Assembly (NCBI GenBank): GCA_947497905.1
Contig: CANMIH010000001.1
Location: forward strand, 1,116,001-1,180,000
Origin: an uncultured Pelagimonas sp.
Lineage (GTDB): Bacteria > Pseudomonadota > Alphaproteobacteria > Rhodobacterales > Rhodobacteraceae
Length of the DNA stretch: 64,000 nucleotides
Direction: 5' to 3'
The notes below the pieces were generated by a model, which was given only the letters and a program-made list of their open reading frames with translations, had not been told where the DNA came from and made no database searches. Numbering within the stretch: the first letter of the stretch is position 1; each line of letters opens with the position of its first letter. A program made the position numbers and the translations under genes. Below are positions 1 to 11,600 of this stretch, one piece after another.

Positions 1-2
1 TT

Positions 3-1172
3 GATCTGCCCGAGGATCTTCCACAAGCGGCCGCTGGTCTGTTTGGGTATCTTGGCTACGACATGATCCGGCTTGTCGAACATCTGCCAAACGTAAATCC
101 GGATCCGCTTGGCCTGCCCGATGCCTGCATGATGCGCCCGTCTGTTGTCGCGGTTCTGGATGGTGTCAAAGGTGAGGTGACTGTTGTCTCTCCTGCCTGG
201 GTACAAGACGGTGTCTCGGCACGTGCGGCATATGCCCAAGCTGCCGAACGCGTGATGGATGCTGTGCGCGATCTTGAGCGCGCGCTGCCACAGGCGCGCA
301 CCTTGGGCGATGCGGCAGAACTCGGCACCCCAGTGTCGAATTTCACCCATGACGGATACAAAGCTGCGGTCGAAAAAGCCAAGGATTACATTCGCGCAGG
401 CGATATCTTTCAAGTGGTGCCTGCACAGCGCTGGACGCAGGATTTCCCGCTTCCTCCCTTTGCATTGTACAGGTCGTTGCGACGCACCAACCCTTCGCCG
501 TTTATGTTCCACTTCAACTTCGGCGGTTTTCAAGTGATCGGGGCCTCGCCGGAAATCCTTGTCCGTGTCTTCGGCAATGAGGTCACCATTCGCCCTATCG
601 CGGGCACACGTCCCCGCGGCGCCACACCAGAAGAAGACAATGCGCTAGAAGCCGATCTTTTGGCGGATCGAAAAGAACTGGCGGAACACCTAATGCTGCT
701 GGATCTAGGGCGCAACGATGTGGGACGTGTCGCCAAAATTGGCACTGTGCGCCCCACGGAAGAGTTCATCATCGAGCGCTACAGCCACGTGATGCATATC
801 GTCTCCAATGTGGTGGGCGAACTGCACGAGGACCAAGATGCCCTGTCGGCCTTCTTTGCCGGTATGCCTGCGGGAACGGTTTCCGGCGCGCCCAAGGTGC
901 GTGCGATGGAGATCATCGACGAGTTGGAACCAGAAAAGCGCGGCGTTTATGGCGGTGGTGTTGGCTATTTCAGCGCGGGTGGCGATATGGACATGTGTAT
1001 CGCCCTGCGCACAGCCATCGTTAAGGATGAAAAGCTTTATATTCAGGCCGGTGGCGGCGTTGTTTATGACAGTGATCCTGAAGCTGAATACCAGGAAACC
1101 GTCCATAAATCGAATGCCATTCGACGAGCTGCGGCGGATGCAGCCCGATTTACCGGTAACGGCAACGCATGA
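3..1172 (+). CDS. trpE: Anthranilate synthase component I, 5' end outside window
   Basis: The reading frame is open from the window edge, so the N-terminus is missing. The chorismate-binding domain is complete: it contains GTRPRG and the late signature AGTVSGAPKVRAMEIIDELEP-like segment near the C-terminus. The family converts chorismate and glutamine-derived ammonia to anthranilate, the first step of tryptophan synthesis, with TrpG as amidotransferase partner. A terminator follows directly, so no trpG is co-transcribed downstream in this window. The ending without any fused glutaminase domain fits the stand-alone TrpE of alphaproteobacteria. The identification is firm; p-aminobenzoate synthase component I (PabB) is the main alternative and is less likely given the overall length and motifs. 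Confidence 0.93.
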   Translation, partial: DLPEDLPQAAAGLFGYLGYDMIRLVEHLPNVNPDPLGLPDACMMRPSVVAVLDGVKGEVTVVSPAWVQDGVSARAAYAQAAERVMDAVRDLERALPQARTLGDAAELGTPVSNFTHDGYKAAVEKAKDYIRAGDIFQVVPAQRWTQDFPLPPFALYRSLRRTNPSPFMFHFNFGGFQVIGASPEILVRVFGNEVTIRPIAGTRPRGATPEEDNALEADLLADRKELAEHLMLLDLGRNDVGRVAKIGTVRPTEEFIIERYSHVMHIVSNVVGELHEDQDALSAFFAGMPAGTVSGAPKVRAMEIIDELEPEKRGVYGGGVGYFSAGGDMDMCIALRTAIVKDEKLYIQAGGGVVYDSDPEAEYQETVHKSNAIRRAAADAARFTGNGNA

Positions 1173-1173
1173 A

Positions 1174-1196
1174 AAAAGGGGGCCAAGCCCCCTTTT
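1174..1196. terminator. Bidirectional rho-independent terminator between trpE and sufE
   Basis: Perfect inverted repeat AAAAGGGGGC / GCCCCCTTTT with a three-base CAA loop. It gives a T-run on both strands, so it can end trpE (plus) and sufE (minus), which converge here. Confidence 0.85.
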
Positions 1197-1217
1197 CTTT
1201 TGCCTCATTCGGTAAAT

Positions 1218-1616
1218 TTACCCCTGAGACTGAATCCGTTCGATCATGGCGCGCAACCCGTTTGACCGCTGGGCTGACAGATGTTCATTTAGCCCCAAAC
1301 GTCCCAGCTCGGCTTTGGCATCGACCGAGGCGATCTCAGACATTGGCAGGCCATCATACAGTTTGTGCAGCACCGCAATCAACCCGCTGACAATCATGGC
1401 GTCGCTTTCGCCTTGAAAATGAAACACGCCATCCTCTGGGGTCATATGTAGCCAGACCTGGCTCGCGCAGCCCTCAACTTTGGTGGCAGGCACTTTCAAG
1501 GCCTCCGGCAACGGATCAAGCGCCTTTCCCAACTCAATCACCATGCGATACCGATCTTCCCAATCCTCGAGAAACTCGAAATCTTCGACCACTTCTTCGA
1601 ATGCTGCCTGAGCCAT
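1218..1616 (-). CDS. sufE: SufE family Fe-S cluster assembly protein
   Basis: Cytosolic SufE accepts persulfide sulfur from the cysteine desulfurase SufS and passes it to the SufBCD scaffold. The 132-residue product has the conserved VEGCASQVWL segment with the active-site cysteine, and the length is typical of SufE. A longer in-frame ORF runs to 1688, but the ATG at 1616 is preceded by GGAG at good spacing and gives a normal SufE N-terminus (MAQAAFEEV). It is a single gene here, convergent with trpE and divergent from the lipoprotein gene; the main suf operon is not in the window. Confidence 0.88.
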   Translation of the reverse strand: MAQAAFEEVVEDFEFLEDWEDRYRMVIELGKALDPLPEALKVPATKVEGCASQVWLHMTPEDGVFHFQGESDAMIVSGLIAVLHKLYDGLPMSEIASVDAKAELGRLGLNEHLSAQRSNGLRAMIERIQSQG

Positions 1617-1725
1617 AACCACTCTCCTTTTCCCATCAGTTAGGCGGACAGACGCCAAAGGTCCAGAGGCGCTTTTCAAGTGGTGCAAATTGGGGTAATT
1701 CGGATGCAGTCAATGAGGCAGAGCT

Positions 1726-2232
1726 ATGATCAACAAGCCCATTTCCGTTCTGGTCCTTTCGGCGCTGGTTTTAACCAGCTGCGGTACCGTTCGTGAATCC
1801 CGTTTGAATCCGTTCAACTGGTTCGGAAACGCAAAATCTACACCGGTAGAGGTCAGCGAAGAAATCAACCCCCTGATTCCACGGCGCCGCGCATCGGTTT
1901 TTCGTCAAACGCGCGATGAAAGCTATCAGGGATGGGCTGTGGAAGAGGTCTCTGATCTTCGCATCGAGCGCCGTCCAGGCGGAGCCATTATCACCGCTAT
2001 TGGAACCCCCGATCGACAAGGTGCCTTCGAGGTAAAGCTGGTCAAGGTTGAGAACGAAAGCGATGCTGCGACCTTAACTTACGAATTTGCAGCGCTTCAG
2101 CCAAATGCGCGCACGGGTACTGTTGCCTCACGTCAGGTGACTGCTGCCGTTTGGCTGACGGACAATGAGCTAGCTGGCATCCGTACCATCCGGGTCAAAG
2201 CACGACGGAACGTGTTGTCCTCACGTCGTTAA
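1726..2232 (+). CDS. Small conserved lipoprotein of unknown function
   Basis: A 168-residue protein with a short hydrophobic signal and a lipobox (LVLTSC, Cys19), so it is predicted to be a lipid-anchored envelope protein. The rest is a soluble beta-rich domain (ERRPGGAIITAIGTPDRQGAF and following) without a motif I can assign. It is the kind of uncharacterised lipoprotein common in Rhodobacterales. It stands alone, divergent from sufE, with its own downstream hairpin terminator. Confidence 0.75.
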   Translation: MINKPISVLVLSALVLTSCGTVRESRLNPFNWFGNAKSTPVEVSEEINPLIPRRRASVFRQTRDESYQGWAVEEVSDLRIERRPGGAIITAIGTPDRQGAFEVKLVKVENESDAATLTYEFAALQPNARTGTVASRQVTAAVWLTDNELAGIRTIRVKARRNVLSSRR

Positions 2233-2242
2233 GATCGCACTA

Positions 2243-2267
2243 AAAAACCGGGCCAAGGCCCGGTTTT
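2243..2267. terminator. Bidirectional terminator between lipoprotein gene and rnd
   Basis: Inverted repeat AAAACCGGGCC / GGCCCGGTTTT with a short AA loop and flanking A/T runs. It serves the two genes converging on it. Confidence 0.85.
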
Positions 2268-2288
2268 GCATCACTTAATTTGTGAATT

Positions 2289-3446
2289 TCACAGCTCGAT
2301 CACTGCAACATTTTTACCCTTTGCGGCCAAAGCAACTTCGCCGTTGCATAAGCGCAAGGCATCCTCACCAAACACTTCACGGCGCCACCCGCTCAAAGCG
2401 GCTACATCGCGTTCGCCCGCTGCGATCTGATCCAGATCTGAGGTCGTCGCGATCAGCTTAGAGGCCACTCCACTGCTTTCAGTTTTGGCTTTCAGCAAAA
2501 CACGCAACAGATCGGCCAGCGCAGGATTGACCTGCAGCTTGTCTTTCTCACGTGGTAGAAGGGGCAAGCTATCATTGGGGCGCGCTAGCCCCGCTTTCAC
2601 CGCGGCCAAAATCCCGTCGGCGATGTCACCTTTGCGCGCTTCTCGCAACAACAGACGCGACCGCCCCAAATCCCCCATATTCGAAGGCTTTGTCGAGGCA
2701 AGTTCCACCAGAGCATCATCTTTATAAACCCGATTGCGCGGAATATTGCGGCTTTGCGCAAACTCTTCACGGAACGCTGCAAGCTCTTGAACAATTGCGA
2801 CAAAGCGGGCCGAGTTCGATCTGGTTTTGACCCGTTTCCAAGCATCCCGAGGACGCGTGACATAGGTATCGGGATCACTCAGAATGGCAATTTCTTCCTG
2901 AACCCAGCGCGCCCGCCCAGATTCTTCGATTTTCTTGTTCAGAAACTCATAGATCTGACGCAAATGGGTGACATCCGCCAAAGCATAGGTTTTCTGTGCC
3001 TCTGTCAGTGGGCGTCGCGACCAATCGGTAAACCGCGAGCTTTTGTCCAGCTGTTGCTTAGCGATCCGTTTGACCAATGTCTCATAGCCCACCTGCTCGC
3101 CAAAGCCACACACCATTGCAGCGACCTGAGTGTCAAACAGCGGTTGAGGGATGACACCATGGTCGATAAAGAAAATTTCCAGATCCTGACGCGCGGCATG
3201 AAAAACCTTAACGATGGTCTCATCGCGGAACAAATCCATCAGCGGGTCAAGCGAAAGCCCGTCCACCAGAGGATCAACCAGAACCGCATCATCTGTGTCA
3301 CGTCCTGGCAGAGCCAGCTGGATCAAGCAAAGTTTCGAATAATACGTCCGTTCACGAAGGAACTCAGTATCAACAGTTACATATGCCTGCCCTTTGGCTT
3401 TGTCACAAAAGCTGCGCAGGTCTTCCGTCGTCGTAATGGTCTGCAT
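2289..3446 (-). CDS. rnd: Ribonuclease D
   Basis: A 385-residue 3'-to-5' exoribonuclease of the DEDD family, which trims tRNA precursors and other small RNAs. The exonuclease domain starts with VTVDTEF (Asp26, Glu28), followed by a VFHAARQDLEIFF segment carrying the second acidic motif and YALADVTHLRQIYEFL carrying the Tyr/Asp of the third. A HRDC nucleic-acid-binding domain follows at roughly residues 205-290. The length fits full RNase D. Confidence 0.92.
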   Translation of the reverse strand: MQTITTTEDLRSFCDKAKGQAYVTVDTEFLRERTYYSKLCLIQLALPGRDTDDAVLVDPLVDGLSLDPLMDLFRDETIVKVFHAARQDLEIFFIDHGVIPQPLFDTQVAAMVCGFGEQVGYETLVKRIAKQQLDKSSRFTDWSRRPLTEAQKTYALADVTHLRQIYEFLNKKIEESGRARWVQEEIAILSDPDTYVTRPRDAWKRVKTRSNSARFVAIVQELAAFREEFAQSRNIPRNRVYKDDALVELASTKPSNMGDLGRSRLLLREARKGDIADGILAAVKAGLARPNDSLPLLPREKDKLQVNPALADLLRVLLKAKTESSGVASKLIATTSDLDQIAAGERDVAALSGWRREVFGEDALRLCNGEVALAAKGKNVAVIEL

Positions 3447-3543
3447 TCGCAGCCTTTTCGTTGTTGTCTTTGGCGGTCTAAAAGCGACCGGGGCAAAACC
3501 AGTTAATCCTGCCTTTCACAAAAGCACAACAGCTAGACGACGC

Positions 3544-4113
3544 TTAATTTCGTTCAGCAAATGCGCGCAAAGCAGCAGGGTAAAGCTTATGCTCTTCCAC
3601 AAGAACCCGCGCTGCCAGATCTGCGGGAGTATCCCCCGGCAAGATCGGAACGGGAGCCTGAGCTATGATCGGTCCATCATCTAGCGCTGCGGTGACCTCG
3701 TGCACGCTACAGCCGGCCTCAGAATCTCCGGCCTCAATGGCGCGTGCATGGGTATTGAGACCTTTGTATTTCGGCAAAAGTGACGGATGAATGTTGAGCA
3801 TCCGCCCTTCCCAGTGAGAAATGAACCCCGCCGTCAAGATGCGCATAAACCCGGCAAGGCAAAGAATGTCTGCCTTTGCTGGTTCAAGCGCGGCTTGAAG
3901 AGCCTGTTCGAACGCTTCGCGATCCTTACCAAAAGGGCGGTGATCAACCACAGCGGTCGGCACTCCCAAAGCTTCGGCTTTGGCCAATCCTCCGGCATCA
4001 GGAAGGTTTGAAAGGACCAAAACCGGTTTGGCGGGATGATCCCCCGCCATGCTTTCCACCAGCTTGATCATATTCGAGCCACCACCCGAAATCAGGATCG
4101 CGACTCGTTTCAC
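3544..4113 (-). CDS. purN: Phosphoribosylglycinamide formyltransferase
   Basis: GAR transformylase transfers a formyl group from 10-formyl-THF to GAR in de novo purine synthesis. The 189-residue protein shows the N-terminal nucleotide-binding start ([11 protein letters not shown]) and the catalytic NIHPSLLP segment followed by [19 protein letters not shown]. The start codon is GTG at 4113, overlapping the purM stop as GTGA, so translation is probably coupled to purM. Confidence 0.93.
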   Translation of the reverse strand: MKRVAILISGGGSNMIKLVESMAGDHPAKPVLVLSNLPDAGGLAKAEALGVPTAVVDHRPFGKDREAFEQALQAALEPAKADILCLAGFMRILTAGFISHWEGRMLNIHPSLLPKYKGLNTHARAIEAGDSEAGCSVHEVTAALDDGPIIAQAPVPILPGDTPADLAARVLVEEHKLYPAALRAFAERN

Positions 4114-5156
4114 GAGAGCGTACCGCTATAGGCAACGCCCTCTTGCGCTGTCACAGTGCCAAGCTGAGCAACTGTTTCTCCCGCATCCCGAAGCAATGCG
4201 GTCAATGCTTCGGCCTGATCTGCGGAAACAACAAGCACCATGCCGATGCCGCAGTTGAAGGTTTTCAGCATTTCCGAAGTTTCGATACCACCGGTCTGCT
4301 GCATCCAGCCAAACACAGGCGGAAGCTCCCAAGAGCCTAGATCGATCTCTGCGCCCAGCCCCTCGGGCAACACGCGTGGCAGGTTCTCAGTTAGACCACC
4401 GCCAGTGATATGCGCCAAAGCATGTACGCCACCGGCGCGGATTGCTTCCAGCGCCTGCTTTACGTAAAGCCGGGTCGGGGCCAGCAGCGCCTCACCTAGG
4501 GTGCCTTCGCCCCACGGGCAATCAGCATCCCAGCCAAGGCCAGATACGTCGACAAGCTTACGCACAAGGCTGTAGCCGTTTGAGTGAACCCCGTCCGAGC
4601 CCAGCCCCAGCAAAACATCACCTTCAACAACACCGGCGGGCAATGCCGTGCCACGTTCCATGGCGCCAACGGCAAATCCTGCCAGATCGAAATCACCTGC
4701 GGGATACATGCCGGGCATTTCTGCGGTTTCCCCGCCGATCAAGGCACAACCCGAGCGTACACAGCCCTCGGCAATCCCTTCGACAACACGCGCAGCTGAC
4801 TCGGTCTCGAGTTTGCCTGTCGCAAAGTAGTCGAGAAAGAACAGTGGCTCGGCGCCTTGGCACACGAGATCGTTGACGCACATGGCCACAAGATCGATGC
4901 CCACACCGTCGACAAGACCGGTATCGATCGCAATGCGCAGCTTGGTGCCCACACCGTCCGTGGCCGCAACCAGAACCGGATCGCTATATCCGGCGTCCTT
5001 TAGATCAAACAGCGCGCCAAAGCCGCCAAGGCCAGCCATCACACCCGATCGATTTGTCCGTTTCGCCGCAGGTTTGATACGCTCGACAAGCTCGTTGCCC
5101 GCATCAATATCCACGCCTGCCTGGGCGTAGGTCAGCCCGTTTTTGCCATCCGTCAT
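4110..5156 (-). CDS. purM: Phosphoribosylformylglycinamidine cyclo-ligase
   Basis: AIR synthetase closes the imidazole ring of AIR from FGAM and ATP in purine synthesis. The 348-residue product carries the expected [20 protein letters not shown] start, the GGFGALFDL and [11 protein letters not shown] segments and [18 protein letters not shown] longer ORF extends to 5225, but the ATG at 5156 has an AGGAG ribosome-binding site and the family's normal N-terminus. It is the first gene of a purM-purN operon. Confidence 0.93.
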   Translation of the reverse strand: MTDGKNGLTYAQAGVDIDAGNELVERIKPAAKRTNRSGVMAGLGGFGALFDLKDAGYSDPVLVAATDGVGTKLRIAIDTGLVDGVGIDLVAMCVNDLVCQGAEPLFFLDYFATGKLETESAARVVEGIAEGCVRSGCALIGGETAEMPGMYPAGDFDLAGFAVGAMERGTALPAGVVEGDVLLGLGSDGVHSNGYSLVRKLVDVSGLGWDADCPWGEGTLGEALLAPTRLYVKQALEAIRAGGVHALAHITGGGLTENLPRVLPEGLGAEIDLGSWELPPVFGWMQQTGGIETSEMLKTFNCGIGMVLVVSADQAEALTALLRDAGETVAQLGTVTAQEGVAYSGTLS

Positions 5157-5269
5157 CAAAGGATCTCCTGGGTGTTGTGGCCGCTTTGCGCCGCGATAGC
5201 CCATCCCGCGACTTACTGCAATCACCCGCTTGACGCCGCCGCCCCGTCTGATACCTAAAACCGCACGGT

Positions 5270-5346
5270 GGGCCTGTAGCTCAATTGGTTAGAGCAGGGC
5301 GCTCATAACGCCTTGGTTGGGGGTTCAAGTCCCTCCGGGCCTACCA
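5270..5346 (+). tRNA. tRNA with CAT anticodon (elongator Met or Ile2); prophage insertion site
   Basis: A complete 77-nt cloverleaf with encoded CCA: acceptor GGGCCTG/CGGGCCT, D stem GCTC/GAGC, anticodon stem GGGCG/CGCCT with loop CTCATAA, and T arm GGGGG-TTCAAGT-CCCTC. CAT can be elongator tRNA-Met or the lysidine-modified tRNA-Ile2, and I cannot separate these from sequence alone. Its 3' end is the prophage attachment site and has been kept intact by the insertion. Confidence 0.93.
5328..5346 (+). repeat. attL, left prophage attachment site in tRNA 3' end
   Basis: The 19-nt 3' end of the tRNA (AGTCCCTCCGGGCCTACCA) recurs at 63265-63283 with a single mismatch (A to G before CCA). Together with the integrase gene beside the right copy, these define a 57.9 kb integrated element. 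Confidence 0.9.
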
Positions 5347-5377
5347 CTATTCAATAAAATCAATGACTTACCCCAAT

Positions 5378-5434
5378 CGTGGGGCACCTTGACGCCCTAT
5401 AGGTATCAATGGGTTACAGACAGAGTGCCCCACG
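5378..5434. promoter_or_regulatory. Probable integrase arm-type binding sites, left arm
   Basis: The 10-mer GTGCCCCACG occurs at 5425-5434 (plus) and in reverse at 5378-5387. Two more copies lie inside the right end (63189-63200 and 63209-63220). Paired short repeats inside both ends are typical arm sites of tyrosine integrases. Confidence 0.65.
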
Positions 5435-5588
5435 GGCAATCGCAGCCCGCGATGAACGACTCTGCATTAAATCAGCCACACTTTTCCAAGTGCATCGCTC
5501 AGTGCCCGTCTGAGCCATCATTCCAAATTTCCGTCGAGAGAAAGCTGGGCAAAGTCGTAGAGAAACCTTGTGGGCTAGCGGCCATAGC

Positions 5589-5622
5589 AAAAACCCCACT
5601 CGCCCAATATCGGGAAGTGGGG
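5589..5622 (-). terminator. Terminator of the giant repeat-protein gene
   Basis: On the minus strand CCCCACT pairs with AGTGGGG around a 16-nt loop that can pair further (TCCCGATATTGGGCGA), followed by TTTTTG. It lies about 35 bp beyond the stop codon of the 2288-residue protein gene. Confidence 0.75.
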
Positions 5623-5654
5623 CCATTGGCTTTTTTCAGTGACGGGATCGTCGA

Positions 5655-8600
5655 CTAGAATGTGAATGTTTCCACTTGGAAAATCACATCCTGATAATCT
5701 TGATCGCCACCACCGGTAAGATCTTCAAATCCTACTGTGATTGATTGACCTCCGACATTCACCCCAGACAAGGCATGTTGCACGCCATCGACGTTTAGGG
5801 ACGAACTATAGCTGTGGAAAACCATGACATCGGCTTCGGCACCATTTACCGCCAATCGCAACGCGTTACCGTCGCTGATGTTACCAGCACTGCTATCGGT
5901 ACGGTCCACAAAGCTAAGGGTATCGGAGAGTTCGAGATCATCGACCCAATCGGCCCCGTCCTGGATGAGGAAAAATCCAAGTTTGTGTCCGTCCTCAACC
6001 GACGTGATGTTAGCCGAGGTCACGCTGCCTTTGACATTCCCAAACAGCACGCGCACATCCACAATGTTTCCCGCACTATCGATCTCATAAACGCCGAGTG
6101 AATTGTCAAATCCAGCGCCTGCATTCGCTGGGTCCAAAGTCGTACGGAAGCTTATCGTGCCGTCACCAGTCAGGAAGTCTTGGTTGTTGATCCCGTTGAT
6201 AACTCCTGTTTCAACCCCCTGCCCTTCACCGAGTGTTGGAAGATAGGTTTCAAAAGTCAGATAGGTCTGGTCGTCGACTTCAACGGCCATAAATTCACCA
6301 CCACTGAAATCTCCCTGCACCGTAAATGATGCAACAGAGGGCTGTGGTCCCGTCCCGTCTGGATCAATCGTCACTACAACTGGATCGTCACCGCTGAAGG
6401 TGATTTGCCCTGAATCCAGATCTTCAGCATCAATCTGGATCCTGTCTCCTGTCCCGAAACCGGAAATCGTGTCCCCATCAAGCACCTCCGGAGCGCCAAA
6501 GAGGATTGTATCCTCGGCTGTCACTTCATGCGTTTCGACAGCGGAACCGGGTTCTGTTGAGCCGGTTGGCCCCTCCTGGACGTTGCTCACATCGATGCGG
6601 AATGTTTTGCTAAAAGTGTTTCCAATCCCATCGCTGGTTTGCAGCGTGACATCATGAAACTGAGCAGTTTCAAAATCAATCTCGGCACCGGTTGCGACCG
6701 CCAGAGATCCGCCCTGCAACTCAAACAACCCACCTGCATCATCTGTCAGCGTGAGCGTATGGGTGTCGCCGACTGTAGCATCAACTGTCGCGAAAGTTCC
6801 GATAACTGTGCCAGATGTACTGTTTTCAACAACATCAGAAGCGCTCAGTGTCAGATCAGTTGGAGCAAAATTGATGGTGACCGACACGGATCGCACGACC
6901 TGATTACCGGCCGTATCCTGAGCACGAACCTGAATGGTTTTTGCGCCTTCCGTTGTGTAGGCGGCATCCAGCGTCAGCATCTGAATTCCGCCTGTTGCAA
7001 CCCCCTGAGCCTGAAACCCGCGTCCATCATCAAAGTCAACGAACAGAGACGATCCGGCCTCAGCCTCGAAAGCAATTGTTGGCGTGGTATCGCCTGTCAG
7101 GTTATCGCTATTGGAACTACCTGTATCCGAGCCGTCGACCAAATCGATCGCACTTAACATGGGAGCGGCACTATCAATCACCAGGTTCAACACTGTAGCA
7201 ATGGCGCTTGTATTTCCCGCCAAGTCAGTGGCTTGAGCTGTGACTTGGTAATTGCCGTCAGCCAAGGTCGTTGCGCTGTAATCCAGCTCCCAATTACCGG
7301 CAGCATCTGCATCGACGGTTCCGATTGAGATGGTGTTGAGAAAAACTTCCACCCTTGCGAAAGGCTCCGTTGAGCTTCCAAACAACACTGTCCCATCCGA
7401 CGTTATCGCATCTGTAGCGGAACTCCCGGTATCAGAACTCACAGTGCCTGGCGTTGGGTCACTAGGAGCCGTTGTCTCGATTGTTACAGATATCGGCGCG
7501 GAAATAGGACTTACATTGCCCGCGGCGTCTGTGGCCGTCGCCGTGAAAGTATGTACTCCGGCGCTCAAAACAGAGGTCGTAATCTGCGCCGTGCCACCCG
7601 TCGCCACACCTGTACCAACAATGCCCGCGATGTCTGATATCAATGTAACTGTGCTGCCATCTTCTGCGGTAATCGAGAAGGTGGGCGTATCGTCATTTGT
7701 CACGTTGTCTGTATCAAATGTTCCCGCATCTGACGCCGACACAAGATCTGGCTGCGAAGGCGCAACCGGAGGCTGTTGATCCATAGACACAGTCAAAATC
7801 TGGCTTGTATCTGCACCTGCCCCATCGTCAAAAGCGATAGAAAGATCCACAGTGCCAGACCCACTGCCTGCGTTGCCATATGTCAGGCTTTGAAGAACCT
7901 CGTTCACGAGTGCCTGCGTTGCCGGGGTATCGGTACTATTGAACGAAACAACGATCTGACCAGAGGTTACAACGAAACTCGCGAAGACATCGCCACCTGT
8001 AGTGGCCACTGTATTGGCAGTCGTGTCGACAACGATATTGCCTCCCGTCGAGATCGACAGAAGATCATCGCCATTGGTTGCTATGTTTCGCCCTACAGTA
8101 AGGCTCGCACCGGCATAATCGCCCGCCCCCCCGTTTAGCGCATCTAGGTCTACGTCTGAGATCGTCATGTTGTCATCGAGCTGGACCGTTTGGCCGGCCC
8201 GAACTGATGGCGTATTATCCACCCCAGAAATGACGGGCACATCGTTCGCAGGCGTCAAAGAAATCGCCAGACTGTTTGTCAGCAACACGTCTCCAGACCC
8301 ATCGCCGTCATTCACAGACAACGAGATCTGGGCAACGTTGGGGCCGTTCACATTGGCTGCAGGGGTGTAACGCAGGTTTGAGACACCATCCAAGTATGTA
8401 CTGATATTAGCCGCGCCTCCCACCAACGTCACGGTGACCGGATCAACCAAACTCGCCACTACACCGCTCGCGGTGCCATCCAGAGGAGCCGACAAAACAC
8501 CTGAACTTACGGTCACCGTCAGGGTCACCGAAGAGCTGTCGACATCGGTAAGAACCAATGAGGAAAGGTCGACGTTCATCTCGGTGTCTTCAGTGCCTGA

Positions 8601-11600
8601 AATGGAACTCGGAACACTAGCGCCGGTGGGTGCATCGTTCACGCTGGTTACGTCGATCCCAACAGACCCAAGGACCACATTGCCCGATCCGTCTCCATCA
8701 TTGGCTGAAATCTGAACGCTTGCGGCATTGACCCCATGAACATTGGCTGGTGGCGTAATTTTCAGATGAGACGCGGTATCGAGATATGCACTGATGTCTG
8801 CAGGCGCACCGGTCAACGTAATTGTGCTTGGGTCTTGAAGTGCCGCTGTTACACCACCTCCGAGACCTGCTCCGTCTGCAGGAGCAGCAAATATGCTTGC
8901 GGGCGACAAGGTCAAAGTGACAGTGATCTGAGCGCTATCGAGATCTGCAATCGACACGGAAGACAGATCCAGATTGCTCAGAGTATCTTCTGTAACCGTA
9001 GCATTTGTAGAAAGGCCGCTTGCGGTTGGTACGTCATTTACAGCCACAACATTGATTGGAACACTGGTCGCGAACACCACATCGCCCGAACCATCATTGT
9101 CATTCCCCACAATAGAAAACTGCGCCACACCAACACCGTTCACATTCGAGGGTGGCGTGTATTTTATGTTAGTGGCTGTGTTGAGGTAGGAATCGACATC
9201 GTTGGGCGCGCCAACAAGTCTGACAACTGTGGAACTATCCAGCGTCGCAGTCACTCCCCCGCCGACACCAGCCCCATCCACTGGATTGGCGAAAGTACCA
9301 CTATTGACCGTGATAGTTACCGTGATCGAAGCGCTGTCGACATCGGCGATTCCAATAGAGGAAATGTCAAAGTTGGTCTGAGTGTCCTCGGTGAGAACAA
9401 GCGATGTCGGCGCTCCTACCCCTGTGGGGGCATCATTGACCGGAGTGATATCGACGTTGATTGTTCCAGCGTTGGCAACTGGCGATCCATCTAGATCGTC
9501 GAGTGTTACAGTAATCGTCGCTGCGGGAGATCCGGTATCGTTCGCAACAGGCTGATAAGACACCGTACTTGTCGCTTTTGCGAGGGCCGCGTTCAAATCC
9601 GCCAGGGTGCCTGTAAGGGTCAGGACTGTATTTCCGGCGCTTAAGGACGGTGTCACCCCCGTATCAGATCCTCCACTGAACGTGCCTTCGCTGGCCGTCA
9701 GAGTGATGGACATCGTGCCGGTTTCATCCGTGTCACTGATCACAATCCCCCTGAGATCCAGAGCGGTGAGCTGGTCCTCTTGTAATGTAACTGAGGTTGG
9801 CAGCGTTGCCGAAGGCGGATTTCCAAAGGAAAAGGCGGTTGTACTTAAAGTTTGCTCGTTGGCAGATATCGTCCAATTTGCTGGATTGTTGAGAGCCGCT
9901 TGCAGCGTGGCTTTACTGCCTTGCGTGACACCCGTGTAGATCGCATTGTCCGCCTCGGTCCCCGTACCGCTGGCTCCGGTTCCCAATGCTATGGCACTTG
10001 TTCCCAAGGTTAGACCAGTTGGAAGGAGAGACACTCCGGTGTTTTCAGTAAAGGTCGTGTCAAAAACATTTTTGTCGTATTGGACCGCGCCAAGGTTGGT
10101 AATGCTTGTACCCGAAGCGTCGGCAGTGCCTTGATAGATCAGGATTTGATCGCCCGCAGAACTCATCGAAAAATTGCTGGTGAAGTGCGCATCTGGCGCA
10201 ACTGAAATATGCGGGCTGGTGTCCAAGTTTTGGAAATCAATCTGTGTAACGGTTCCAGCCGACATGTCCGAGGGCGCAATCCATTCCAGAGCACCTTCAC
10301 CTGTACGGAATGTTGTGCCGTCCCAGCCGCCATCTGAGAATTTGATCGAAGTTCCCGCAACAATGTCTTCAAGGATGACAAAGGTAAAACTGTCGGTGCC
10401 TGAGGTATTGAAGCCCGTTACTGCAACATCTCCAGCAGACAGACTGGTGCCGCCAGAAGGTGCACGACCGTTGCCGCTAACGGCAAAGGTAAAAATAGCC
10501 TCATCGGAGTCACCACTAGGAATGTTTATGGTTGCGCTTCGCGCCCCGCCGGCCGAAGGATCAAAGTTCACTTGGAAAGTAACCGATCCCCCCGCCGCAA
10601 CTGTGGCGCTGGATGGCTGGGTGATCCCGAAGTCCGCCCCATTTGTTCCGGTTGCTGTAATCGTGCCCAAGGTCAGATCCGCACCACCAGTGTTGCGGAT
10701 CGTAAATGTTGTTGTTGAGGCGCCACCGGCCACATCCTGATGACCAACGTCTGTATCATCCTGCTTGGCGGGTGTCGTATCACCACTGATAATGCTCAGC
10801 CCCGAACCTTCCAGACCAATTTCCGGCTCGGGCGTCCCGATGGTGACCGTTCCAGTCGGCATAACCTGATACGGCGACGCATCAGACCCCGACCAATTGC
10901 TCGTGTTATAGATGGCTGAGCGAAGGGTGGCGATATCTGGCTGGGTGGAAACATTCCACGCACCTGAGGCAAAATCGGTCGTCGCATCCTGTCCAAATGC
11001 CATCACATTGACGCCATTTGTCAGTCCAGTAGGAACTGCACTAGTCGAGCCACTGGTCGAGTCTGCGTCAAATGTAGTGCCGTCGTAGTGAACTCCCCCG
11101 ATCGGCGTATAGGTCGCCGGGTTGGCGCTTGCTGTACCTTGATAGATGTAAATCTGGTCGCCACCTGAGGAAGGTGAAAAACCGGAAGCACCGGTAAAAT
11201 ACCCACCATCGGTAACTTGTTTGAAATCGCGGGCGAAGTTGGAAAGTGAACTGTCGTAATTTACGATTGCACCAGCTGACATATCCTGGGGCGCGGTCCA
11301 TTGAACGGCACCTTCTTCGGCTCGGTATCCACCTGCAGCCTGCCACCCTCCATCCGTAAACTTCAAAACGGTTCCGGCAACTACATCCTTAAGCAGAACA
11401 AACGCAAATTTGTCGCCGGATCCATCATAACCAACAATGGCTGCATCCCCGGCGGCCATGGACGTGCCACCAACCGACAGCGCCCCAGAGCCAGTCACGT
11501 TAAACGTGTAGGTTCCCTCGTCGGAATCGTCGTTGCTAACAGATATAACTGCTTCATTCACCCCCCCCTGACTTGGGTCAAAGGTCACTTGGAAGGTCGT

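Noticed and set aside
8100-9500. Regular DNA repeats, possibly a CRISPR or satellite
   Set aside because: They are coding repeats of cadherin-like domains (about 115 codons each) with diverged nucleotide sequence. There are no short identical repeats with spacers.
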